Position numbers and translations under genes: made by a program. From Edaphochlamys debaryana (Eukaryota; Chlorophyta; Chlorophyceae; Chlamydomonadales), in contig JAEHOE010000092.1 in assembly GCA_016858145.1 (NCBI GenBank), positions 186,001-250,000 on the forward strand: a stretch of 64,000 nucleotides of DNA, written 5' to 3'. Positions 1 through 14,600 of the stretch are shown here, piece by piece (the stretch's first letter is position 1; each line of letters opens with the position of its first letter). The notes beneath the pieces were generated by a model. The model saw only the letters and a list, made by a program, of their open reading frames with translations, did not search any database and was not told the origin of the DNA.

Positions 1-220
1 CTGCAAGCTTCTCTCGGCGTCTCCCCCAGTGTCCGGAATCGGTCGCCTCAAAAGGTGTGGCTGTCTCTGAGGACACGGCCCTAATGCCCCTCCCACCGCC
101 TGCAGTCTCTTTCCCACGAAGCGCCTTCCCACAACGGACCGTATAGCGGTCGGGGAAGGCACGGCCTTGCAGCACCTTGGGGCGCGAGGGTGCTTATCCT
201 CCAACGCTTCGCTACCCCAC

Positions 221-659
221 CTGCAGCGCCCGCTGTATTAGAAAGACCGTGTCGTCGCCGCCTAGCTCCCGAGCTCCCTGGGGTTCAAGCGGGTGGGGGG
301 CGTGGGGGGTGGGGGGTGCAGGTTAACTTGGACAGAGGAAAGTTGGGAGTAGGAAACCACCCTTGGGGGTCACTCACACAAGTCCCAAGGGGGCTCAGGG
401 TACAGCCCCTTCGTCCACAAGCACGCACACCCCACAGCAACCTCACCGTATCGATGATGCGGTAGCTCAGCATAACTTGCGACTCAACGCTGTCGCCCTC
501 TCCGTCAGCGCCCGAGCTGAGGTTCGATGATGCGCCGACTGGCGCTGAGCCGGCGACGATGAGCCCGGTTCGGCTACTTGCTGCGCTAACTGCCTTTGAG
601 GCCGGTTGTGACTGAGCGACAGGCGCCTGTCCGCCCGAAGTGCTTGCCCCGCATCCCAT
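221..659 (-). CDS. 5' part of a putative N-myristoylated TIR-like protein (continues off the window)
   Basis: Two exons are visible on the minus strand, 659..447 and 277..221, joined in phase 0 with consensus donor (GTGAGG) and acceptor (CCCAG). I chose the ATG at 659 because the protein then begins MGCGASTS, a good N-myristoylation plus palmitoylation signal (Gly2, Cys3). A low-complexity Ser/Ala/Gly linker of about 50 residues follows, then VMLSYRIIDTG and GDDTVFLIQRALQ. This matches the opening of TIR-type folds (hydrophobic strand, SYR, D/T, then helix A). A donor after the CAG at 221 indicates more exons to the left, outside the window. I infer a membrane-anchored signalling or NAD-metabolising TIR-like protein. 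The catalytic region is not visible, so no activity can be assigned. Confidence 0.5.
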
Positions 660-1767
660 TTCTGAGTGTCCGCTTCCTGCGGAAAGCGAGGAGACGCGCG
701 CTGATGCACTGATCAAGTTGGTTTAATGCAAAGCCTATGCTTTGCGCGGGAATAACGCGTTGTGTGCGCGTCGAAGTGAGCACTTCCAGTCGTTAGGCGG
801 AGGCAGGGGCAGGGGCAGGGCCGCAGTCGCTACCTCGAGTTCACGGCCGAGCTGCTACCTAACGAGGAGTGAGCGACAGAGTGTTTGGGCTTGTACCCCG
901 GACGCATGACCACGAACCTGCTTTCGACCCCTACCCGCATCGCAGTCCGCCTCTCCCCTGCCTGCAGCCCCAATGCGTCAGCCCCCGCAGCACTCGCGTG
1001 TCAGGGAAGACTAGACCGGCACAAGTTTCAGTCGAGCGCTCGCTCCTTACACGCATGCACCCGCAGGTGAGCCCCACCCGACATATACACACGTCCGATG
1101 CGTCTTCGCGGCTCCAACGCAATGCACACAGCACTTCCGCCCGTCGTCCAGACCGGCATTGGCCGACGGCACCTCCCTCCACCGTCCCACCATGTATGGG
1201 CAGGGCCCGAAGGCAGTACCAGCCCAGGCCGCACCGCCTGGGACCCTCCCGTCCGTCCTCCACTCCAAGACCCTGTCCCGGCCCTGCCTCGTCCTCCCCA
1301 TTCGCCTGGTCGCGTCGCCTAGCTCTGTTGGCCTACCCACCTAATCCCATGTGCGCCCCTTCGCTTCCCTCAAGCCTGACAGTTGCGGCTTCGCAAAGAC
1401 GGGCCACCGTACGTAGCCCGCCCGCTTGCGCCGCACTCTCGCTGCGCGCACAACGCGCGCTCCCCCAAGCCCCACCGCTCCCCCCAAATACCCCGTCGGC
1501 TGCCTAGCATCCCCCAAGGCCTACCCCAGTCCGTCAAGATCCCGGTTCTCCCACGGTCGGTTTCCTCCGCCTCCGCAGGCTCCGCCCCTCGCGGCCGCCC
1601 CAGTCCATGCTTCGCGGCAGACGCGCCACCGCAGCGCTTAGGACCAGAGGACTGCGCCGCGCGGCGAGCCCCTCCGCACTCCTCCGCTCCCAAGCTCCCG
1701 AGCTGCCGCCTGACGCTCCACAGCGGGGCGAGGCGCTTTATCGGTAGCCCTCCTCCGGCGCAGCGCT
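660..1767. other. Intergenic region / 3' UTR of the V-ATPase gene
   Basis: No supported coding exon. This should hold the 3' UTR of the minus-strand V-ATPase A gene and the promoter of the TIR-like gene. Open frames here are GC-rich chance frames without splice-consistent coding character. Confidence 0.6.
1047..1051 (-). terminator. Candidate TGTAA poly(A) signal for V-ATPase A
   Basis: TTACA on the plus strand reads TGTAA on the minus strand, 717 bases past the subunit A stop codon. TGTAA is the usual poly(A) signal in volvocine algae. A five-base motif alone is weak evidence. Confidence 0.35.
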
Positions 1768-6478
<4,711 letters not shown>

Positions 6479-7389
6479 TTTCGTTGGGTGCCTACGAGGA
6501 GACAACGGCCTTCCGGTGTGGCCTGCGGAATTTTGGGAAGTTTGCACCCATGCAGTACCTCAATGCGGACCTTCTTTTTCAGCGACAGCCCCCGGCGCTG
6601 GGCTCAGGCAATAGAGCGCAAAACGTAAGGGCACACTGGGGCTGGTGGCCTGCTGGGGCTTTCCGGCATACACGACCACACACGCCTCGGGACCCCCGCG
6701 CGACCGGGGGACAGGTGGTGTCGGGGGAGCGGTGCCTCGAGCCTGTAACCTCGCTGGGCCCTGCTCCCGCGGAGCAGCTGCGGGCAACCGCTGGCTACCC
6801 AAGAGACAGAAGCAAGGGATGTATGGGCGAGGTGGCCGTACAGACAGTTACGCGTGCCATCCTGCTGAATTTGACCTTCCATCGACGCCATCGCCGCAGG
6901 TGGCAAGCACAGGTACTGCAGCATATGCTGCACCACACCATGCCATCAACCAGTTCCTTTGTGCGAGGAGGGAATGCCTGCTCTGGGGCCCCTCTTGAGC
7001 CCCTCCACGCCTCACGACGGAGTGGCTGTCATCGGCGGGCAGGTCGGGCGACCAGCGGCTGAGGGAATGTCCTCTTACACCTCATGTAGGGACACACGGT
7101 AGACCTGCCGGGCCTCCAAGTAACTTGTTACAGCTAGGGGTTGGCCCTTGCCTGTGGTGGGTATGGAGAGGTTGCCCCTTCACACGCGCAACTCCTTACT
7201 GACTTCCTTACTGCGCGCTCAGGCTACCATCCGGCGGTTGGCCCGGTGGCGCTGACTTCAAAGTCCCCTTACGCCCTAGCTCCCAGCTGGCTCTGCCCCT
7301 GAAGGCACGATCAACGTACGGCATCCCCGGGGCGTATTGAGGTCAGGCTGCCAGGCGACAGGCTGAGGTAGGTGCGTGACACGCCGTTA
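6479..7389. other. Intergenic region upstream of V-ATPase A
   Basis: Promoter side of the V-ATPase gene. No convincing coding exon, RNA gene or repeat was seen. A clear TATA-type element was not identified. Confidence 0.5.
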
Positions 7390-7433
7390 CTGCCGTGGGT
7401 TTAGGGGGTTTAAACCCTAAACCCTGCCGTGGG
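7390..7433. repeat. Telomere-like palindrome flanked by 10-bp direct repeats
   Basis: A core of TTTAGGG and CCCTAAA motifs in head-to-head orientation (7400-7423) is flanked on both sides by the same ten bases, CTGCCGTGGG (7390-7399 and 7424-7433). The motif is the plant-type telomere unit. The flanking repeats look like a target duplication made when telomeric sequence was captured at a break. Confidence 0.6.
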
Positions 7434-7740
7434 CCACTCCAGCCCGGGGGGGATGCGACTGAGCGATGGCGTGTGCGGCAGCATGGGTGCGGCCCCCTGT
7501 GCGGCAGCCCCCACGTCTTTAGGGGTCACGCTCCCTGCCGGCATCCTTCATGCGCCTTACATGTCAGGCTACCACTGACCCCGTCCCCGCAACTGGCCTA
7601 GGTGGGCCCAAACTGCTGGGGCTACTGTACACAACGGGGCCTAGTGCTGCGACTGGCGTCGCATTGTTGGCCGACGCCGAACTGCTGGGGCACACACCTC
7701 CGTCCAGGTAACTTCAGCCCATGCCCCCCGGGCCCCGGTA

Positions 7741-7920
7741 TCAGCTGTGCGCTGCGCTGCGGCGCCCCCGGATCTCCCGCAGGGCCCACACCAGGATGCC
7801 ATCTATCACCACAAGTACGGCACAGCACATGATCAGCGGCTTGAACAGTCTCTTTAGCTGTGCCGTACGCCTCCTCTCGACGTACAGCAGGATCCGCAGC
7901 CTCAGCTCGTTGTACCAGGC
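7741..7920 (-). pseudogene. Terminal exon of a membrane protein, copy 1 (gene remnant or unrecognised gene)
   Basis: An exon-like open frame of 59 residues begins after a CCCCCCAG acceptor and ends in TGA. It has a basic, amphipathic start (NELRLRILLYVERRR), then one hydrophobic span (PLIMCCAVLVVIDGILVWAL) that could cross a membrane, then a basic tail. A diverged copy lies at 9425-9620. No convincing upstream exons were found, so this may be the end of an unrecognised gene or a decayed fragment. Confidence 0.4.
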
Positions 7921-8076
7921 CTGGGGGGTAGGCACGTGTTGGTGAGGGAGGCACGGGCAGAGCTGTCAGCAGGGCTGCTCCTCGGGTTCAGGACAGCGGC
8001 AGGACCCTGGTGCTTGGCGAGGGAGGCACGGGCAGGGTCGTCAGGGCCACCCCCGCCCTGGTGGACAGCGGCGACC

Positions 8077-8130
8077 TGCCCTCCCCTGCCCTCCCCTGCC
8101 CTCCCCTGCCCTCCCCTGCCCTCCCCTGCC
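8077..8130. repeat. 10-bp minisatellite
   Basis: About five perfect head-to-tail copies of a ten-base unit, CTCCCCTGCC. A related array occurs at 9679-9780, at the equivalent place next to the second copy of the membrane-protein exon. Confidence 0.85.
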
Positions 8131-8456
8131 AGCGCAGCCTAGCCCCCTTCATCATCCAGCTTCGTCTGGCCAACCCCCGCCCGAACCATCCGCCCGGCAC
8201 CCCCAGACCTCCACACAGACCCCCGAAGCCCCCCTCGCTCACCGGGGGGGCTCCGGCGCGGGGGCTCCGACGCGGTGGTGGTGCGCCTCCATCCCTGCGG
8301 TGCCGCAGAGAACAGGCAGGGGGATTCAGCCGAGCCCTGCAGCCCAGCGGCGCCCAGCGCCTCCTAGCCTCGATGGCGCATGCGCCGTGCGGGCAGGCGG
8401 GGGAGAGAGCCTAGGCAGAGCCCCGATCACGCCAGCAGCAGGCGTACGCGGTCAAC

Positions 8457-8630
8457 CAGGACCCGGCGCGGTGGGCGGGAGCGCCAGCAGGTAGCTGGGG
8501 AGAGCGCACCGGGGCGTCGCGGCAGAGCCGATGTGGTTGGGGCGGTGCGATGCGTCGCAGGCGCCGCCCCCGCGCCCGGCTCCGAGCAGCAGCCGCTGGG
8601 GGGCCATCGCGGGCGGATGCAGGTGCGGGG
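8457..8630. repeat. 174-bp block duplicated at 10322-10495
   Basis: By eye this block is identical to 10322-10495, while its flanks are only loosely similar (shared patches such as TTCTGCCCAAC and GGGATGGAGGCA). It belongs to a roughly 2 kb tandem duplication that also includes the membrane-protein exon and minisatellite. All reading frames are open on one or other strand, so coding status cannot be decided by eye. Confidence 0.8.
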
Positions 8631-9424
8631 CGGTCTCTGCCTGCTTGTTAACGCGTTGTTCTGTTTTCGCGGCGGCTTTCTGCCCAACTGGTTCCCGCCC
8701 GATCGGAGGCAGGACCTGCCATGCGCTCCCCCAAGCTCCCCCGCACAGCCCCTAGGCTCCCCCTCGCTGCCGCCCCTCGCCCCTTCCCTGTCTTGCCGTT
8801 TCCCCGCCCCCCCCCCCCCCGCCCCTGCCTCTGTGCTGGCTCCCTCCAGTCGGCTGCCTCTTGGGATGGAGGCATGGGCCCCACCACCAGCCCTCATCAC
8901 CTGGGCCCCTTCTTGCCCTCTTGCATCACATGAGGCCCCAAACACGCACGCTCCCCTGCCCTCTTCGCGCTCCCCTCGCTCTGTGCCTTGCTATGGCTCC
9001 CTCATCGTGAACTCCCACACGGGCCGTGGGCCAAAGGGACGTCTGTCCATGGGACGGACCTCGCCGCGGCCCTCTGAGCGGTGGCACGGTCTGCTGGAGG
9101 CGGCGCTGGCCTGTTCTGTCGACCCCCGAAGTGGGTCATGAGGGGTCACCGCACCCCACAGGCTTTCAGCTGTCGCAGCAGCTCACGTGGAGCTTCAATT
9201 GTGCTCACTGTGCTCAATTGTGCTCATTCCAGGCCGTGAAGCGTCCGAGCGAGCCGCGTGCCCCACATCTATCTGCGTGCCATCCACCATTAGCCATGTG
9301 CATGGTCTCTCCCGCCTTCCCGTGTTCCTGCACGGCCCTCTGCCCATCTAACGGTACGGTACCCTTCATGGCGCATGGGCGCGGCGCATTACCCACGCTA
9401 CCAGCAGGACTTTGGTCGGTATGT

Positions 9425-9620
9425 TCAGCTGTGCTGTGCGCTGCGCCGCCCCCGCCGGATCTCCCACATGGCCCAGACCAGGATGCCATCTATCACCAAG
9501 AGTACGGCACTGCACACACGCAGGCATCTGATCCGCCGTTTCTCGTCTGAGCTGCTCCGTGCGGCTCCGCTCGATGTAGGTGATGAGCCGCAGCCGCAGC
9601 TGCACGTACAAGGCGGCCTG
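9425..9620 (-). pseudogene. Membrane-protein terminal exon, copy 2, frameshifted
   Basis: Diverged duplicate of the exon at 7741-7920. It starts after a CCCTCAG acceptor with ALYVQLRLRLITYIERSR. The hydrophobic half (LLVIDGILVWAMWEI) and the ending RRSAQHS are in a different frame from the first half, so an indel near 9530 separates the two. This reads as a pseudogene copy. Confidence 0.5.
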
Positions 9621-9678
9621 AGGGGGGAGCACGTGGTGGTTGGGGCAGGGGGGAAGGTCAGAACTGCTGCTCGGGTTA

Positions 9679-9780
9679 CAGCTGCCCTCCCCTACCCTCT
9701 CCTGCCCTCCCCTGCCCTCCCCTGCCCTCGCCTGCCCTCCCCTGCCCTCCCCTGCCCTCCCCCGCCCTCCACCCTGTCGC
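9679..9780. repeat. Degenerate 10-bp minisatellite
   Basis: Imperfect tandem copies of CCCTGCCCTC-type units, followed by related ACTACCCTCC-type units to about 9860. It is the counterpart of the array at 8077-8130. Confidence 0.75.
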
Positions 9781-10321
9781 AGCCCTCTCCCCTGCCCTCC
9801 CCTGCCCTCCACTACCCTCCACTACCCTCCACTACCCTCGACTATCCTCCACTGCTCGCCCCCCTACCTGTCGCAGCCCTCTCCCCTATCGCGTCGTCCA
9901 GCCCCGTCGTCTCCCCTGCCCTCTTCCCTGCCCTCGATGGGTGACAGAAGCGTATCGAATCCCCCTTCCTCCAGCTCGGTCTCCCCTCTTACGTGCCCCC
10001 CCCCAAGGCCCTCAACCATCCGCCTTCAATCGTTCATGTGCCCCTCCCCCCCACCCCCATACACAGAGTCCCCCCTCGCCCCCTTGCTCACCGGGGACCA
10101 GGCCTATTCCGTCCCGGTGGTGGTGCGGCCTCCCCCCTGCGGTGGTTCGCAAAGAACCGGAGGGGCATTCAGCATAGCTTTATTATCTGCGGTTTTAGTG
10201 GCGCGTAGAGGCTTCTAGCCTCGATGGCGCATGCACTGTGCGGGCGGGTGCGGGCAGGCCCAGGCCAGCAGGCGCAGGGCGTGGGCACACGGCAGGATGT
10301 TGCGCATACGCTATGGCAGGA

Positions 10322-10495
10322 CAGGACCCGGCGCGGTGGGCGGGAGCGCCAGCAGGTAGCTGGGGAGAGCGCACCGGGGCGTCGCGGCAGAGCCGATGTG
10401 GTTGGGGCGGTGCGATGCGTCGCAGGCGCCGCCCCCGCGCCCGGCTCCGAGCAGCAGCCGCTGGGGGGCCATCGCGGGCGGATGCAGGTGCGGGG
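10322..10495. repeat. Second copy of the 174-bp block
   Basis: Apparently identical to 8457-8630. Perfect identity beside strongly diverged flanks points to recent gene conversion or to selection on this block. Confidence 0.8.
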
Positions 10496-11639
10496 CAAGG
10501 CCGTCTCCTTGCTCTACTTCGCGGCTGGTTGTTGCTTCCTTTGAGCTTCGCGGCTCGCAAAGAAGAGTTTGCCGCGCGCGCCCGCGGCGTTCTGCCCAAC
10601 ACGTTCCCGCCCGATGGCTTGTCGTGCCTTTCGGGCACGAACCCCTCGCTCGCTCCCTCGCCCCCCCCTCGCCACGCCCTCCCGCTCCCTCTTCGCACTC
10701 CCTCTCCCCCTGCCTCTATCTGCGCCAGCGCCCTCCACCCGGATGCCTACTGGGATGGAGGCAGGACCTCCGCCAGGAAGCCCCGCAGAGGCTCACATGC
10801 TGCATGCCCGAGGGGGCACAACACGCATGGCGGCCGCGGTGTTGAGGCAGCGGCGGGCGCCCTCCTCCGCCACCCACACTTCAAGCGCTGGCCTGCAGTG
10901 CTCACTCCCTCAAGGGTCCACGCGCTTTGCCACCGCATGCTTGGTCAATGGACCTACCAGGGCTGGCGCCCCGAGAGGCACAGACCGGGGGGTCCAGGGG
11001 CCGCTCACCGCTGATGCGTGCTGGCGCCCTCCCACCAACACAGATACCGGTACACGGCCCGCTGTCCCTAGGCAATTACGCTGCAAGGGTTCACTCTGCA
11101 GCGCCCTTGCCATGTGGGCCTCGGTGCTGGAAGCACGCAGCAGCCATTGCTTGCCAGACAAGCCTCCCAGCGGGGGGCGGCCCTCACGGTCCGCTTTCCT
11201 GACCCTGTGCCCTAGATAGTATTTAGGCATTCCCGACCGCATTCCTCACGCGCTCACGGTATCTGCAAATAACTGCATAATCAGCAGGGTCGCAGATCTT
11301 GCCTCTGTAATCCGCAAGCGCCGCCCCGCCTACCAGCATGTCCAGCAAAGCGGGCGCGTCACATGCCTTGCTGCACGGGGCCACCCCTGCGGGCGCCGCA
11401 CTGTCCCCCCAGTGCTCCACACGCTCAGCCGCACGCAGTTCTGGTCCGCAGCAGCCTCGCCAGCATTCATGCTGCCACATCCTAACGCACCCTATTCCCC
11501 AACCGCAGTATCCTAGCCTCCGGAACTCTCTCAGCGCGACCCCCCTGGCCACGAGGCCAGGGCCCCAACCTGTGCCAAGCCTCCCTATTTATTGCTCAGC
11601 GCACACCACTAGGATAGCACTCCCTCCATGAACCCCGGT
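10496..11639. other. Intergenic region downstream of UTP20
   Basis: Contains the 3' side of the minus-strand UTP20 gene. No TGTAA on the minus strand was found close to the stop codon. No gene is supported here. Confidence 0.5.
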
Positions 11640-14600
11640 CTACGTCCGAGGCCGCTTGAAACCGCCCCGCCCCCCGCGGCCCCTTCCGCCCCTGCCACCA
11701 CCCGACCCCCTCTCCCGCTTCATCATCTCCATCTTCCGTTTCCGCCCCTCGGCCTTGCGCGCGCCGTGACGCAGCCGCGCCGCCGCCGCCGCCGCCGGAT
11801 CCAGCATCCCCCGTACGGCACTCTTCTTTCGGCGGTCCGTACGGCGGCCCTTCACGTGCTCGCGCGCGGCATTGTACGACGCCAGCAGCGTCTCGGCGCC
11901 CACCAGCGTACGGAGGTGACTCATCACCTCCTCCGCGAGCTGCCGTACGTCGTCCTCGACGACCGCGCCGGCGGCGGCCGGCGGCGCCGCCGCGGCCTCC
12001 GAGATGCGGTACAGCGGCCGCAGCAGTACGGGCAGGTACGGCGCTACGGCGGCGGCGCCCAGGGCGCTCGAGGCGGCGGCGATCCAGCGCAGTGCGGCGG
12101 CGCGCTGACGTGTCCGTGACCAGCGTGCGTCGTCCGCGAGGCGCGCCATGCGCCGCACGAGGCCGCGCAGGGTCAGACAGCGCGTCGCGACCTGGTCAGC
12201 CATGGAGGGGCCGCCCTCGCCGGCATCGTCGTCGCCGTCCCCATCCCCGTCCCCGCCCTCGCCGTCCGCTGCGCCCTCCTCCTCGGCCCCAGCGTGGCCG
12301 TTGGCCGTTGCACCCCCCTCCTCCTCCTCCTCCTCCTCCTCGTTCTCGCCTTCCTCGCCCTCGTCCACCTCCTCATCCTCATCGTCCCCGCCCCTGCCCG
12401 CCGCCGCAGAGCCGTTGGCGGCCGGCGCGGGCCCGCGGCTGCGCTTGCCGTCACGGCCCTGCTGCTCCGCCCCCGCCCCCGCCTGTGCCTCCGCGGGCGC
12501 CCCCCCCGCCGGCAGGTGCCGCACCAGGCTCACCAGGCACTTGACGGCCTGCGCGTGGGTTGGGAGGGAGGGGAGAGGCGGTTGGGAAGGAATTAGTTGG
12601 GAGGGAGTTGGAAGGAGTTGGGGAGGTTGGACGCGCTGTAGAGATATGGCATGCGGCAGCGAGAGAGGCCCCCGCGCAGCCGTCACTTGTGGCCCTGCAC
12701 TATGCGGACTGCCCCACCCTGACCCCAGGGTCAGCCCAAAGCCTCCCTCCACCCCCCACCCCCACCCCCACCCCCCCCACACGCACCTGCAGGCACGTCG
12801 CGTCGTCCGCCTCCTCGCACTCGAGCTGCAGCAGGAACGAGTACGCCAGCTGCCCAGCGCGTTCGCCCCCGCAGGGCCCCGCCCCATTCGCGCCGCCCTC
12901 TGCGCCGCCCGGAGCGGCCGCCGGGGCCCCCCCCAGCAGTCCGCCGGAGACGCGGGGGGCGGCCAGTCCGTACCCCACCAGCCTCGCCGCCGCCTTGCGC
13001 ACCCACACGTGGCGGTGCAGCAGAAGCCGTACGACGGCCTCCCAGATGGCGGGCGCGTACGGCGCGCCCGCGGCTGCCTCGGATGCAGATCCGGATCCGG
13101 GCCCAGGCCAGGCCAGCGCGGATCCAGATCCAGATCCGGATCCGGCCGCCACCTTCTCGAGCAGGATGAGGGAGTAGTAGGCCTCTTGCCATCCGGGGCA
13201 CGCGTCATCGGCGGCCGGGGACTCTCCGTCGGCAGCGGCGGCGGTTGGATCTTGGTCCTCAGACAGAGAGGCCTGAGGGCAACAGGGGCGGGAGGGGGGT
13301 TGGGGTTGGATCTGAGGGTGTGAGATCAAGGGCAACAGGGTCAGACAGGGATGGGGCTGGCTTCCGCAGAACATGTGTGATGCGTGTGCGGTGTGCGCTG
13401 GCAAAGGCTCAGAAGGAGCTTCGGTGTAGGAATAGATTTTCAGCACGTGTCACTCAGACGACGGTGAAATGTGGTTGAATCATCACAGCCGTGGGCGCGC
13501 ATATGAACGTGGGGGCAGTGTGTGTACGTGTAGGGTTGCTCATACGTCCGCAGGTTCGGTGGGGCTCAGATGGAGCTTGATAGAATAGGTTATCATCACG
13601 TCTCATTCAGACGACGGTGAAAATACTAGGCATCATCCCCGCCCCAGCAAGGTCCAGCAGAGTGCGCGTGCTTTCGTGCTCCCTGCCCCGTTTCGTAAAC
13701 TACACGTTTGCCGGCACCCTCAACCCACATCAGCTCTTCAGACACCCACGCCAATGTCAGCCCGCCGGCCCACCCCAACGCCCCAGTCCCAAACCCCGAA
13801 GCCCCAGTTGCCCCCTCCTCCCCCCCCCCCCCCCCACACCCAAAGCCCCAGTACCCCCCCCCCCCCCCCTCCCTCAGCCCCCCCCCCCAACACACACCTG
13901 GCGCTCCAGGATGCGCCGCAGCGCTGGCGCCACCTCGGCCAGGCGCCGGGTGAAGCGGGCGCCCTCCACCTGTCGGGAGGGAAGGGGGGGGAAAGGGGCG
14001 GCGAGGGGAGGGGGGCGAGGGGCGTCAGGGCATGAGAGGTCGTGCCCATCACTGCGGGACGAGTGTGGCTACGAGCCCAGGGCCACGAGCTCGGCCGCCG
14101 CCAGGAGCTCCGCAGAAGCAACAACCAAACCGTCAACAAACAACCGACCGGCCAACCGACAGCTCGCCAGGATTGCTGGACTCAGGCTGCCGACTACTGA
14201 GCGCCCAGACTTCTGACCGCCTTCCGAATCCACAACCACCTAGACACCATAAGCCAGCCGTACGTCGATTGCAACGACCAACCGTCAACAACCAAGCCAA
14301 CTACCAGCCGGCCAACCGACAACGGCGCCTCACCTCGGCCATGAGCCCCAGCGCCTGCGCCGCCGCCCGCCGCAGCGCCGCCGCCCCGCCGCCGCCCTCG
14401 CGCCCCATCCAGCCGCGGCAGTAGGCGGCGGCGCGGTCCAGGGGGGCGGGCTCGAGGCGGCCCAGGAGGGAGCGGAGGACCTGCGGGGGGGGGGGGAAGA
14501 GGAGGGGCGGGGTGAGGGGGAGGGGGTTGTTCGGTACCCGTGCCAATGGCGGGGAGTGGTGCGGCGTGCATGAGAGATTGTGCGGCGTACGGCACTGCAC

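Noticed and set aside
8380..9141. Plus-strand 253-codon frame
   Set aside because: GC-rich, Pro/Arg-biased composition and no splice-consistent neighbours; it crosses repeat blocks.
12148..13323. Long plus-strand open frame (391 codons)
   Set aside because: Lies antisense to UTP20 exons 41-42; the minus strand matches the protein family and splice signals.
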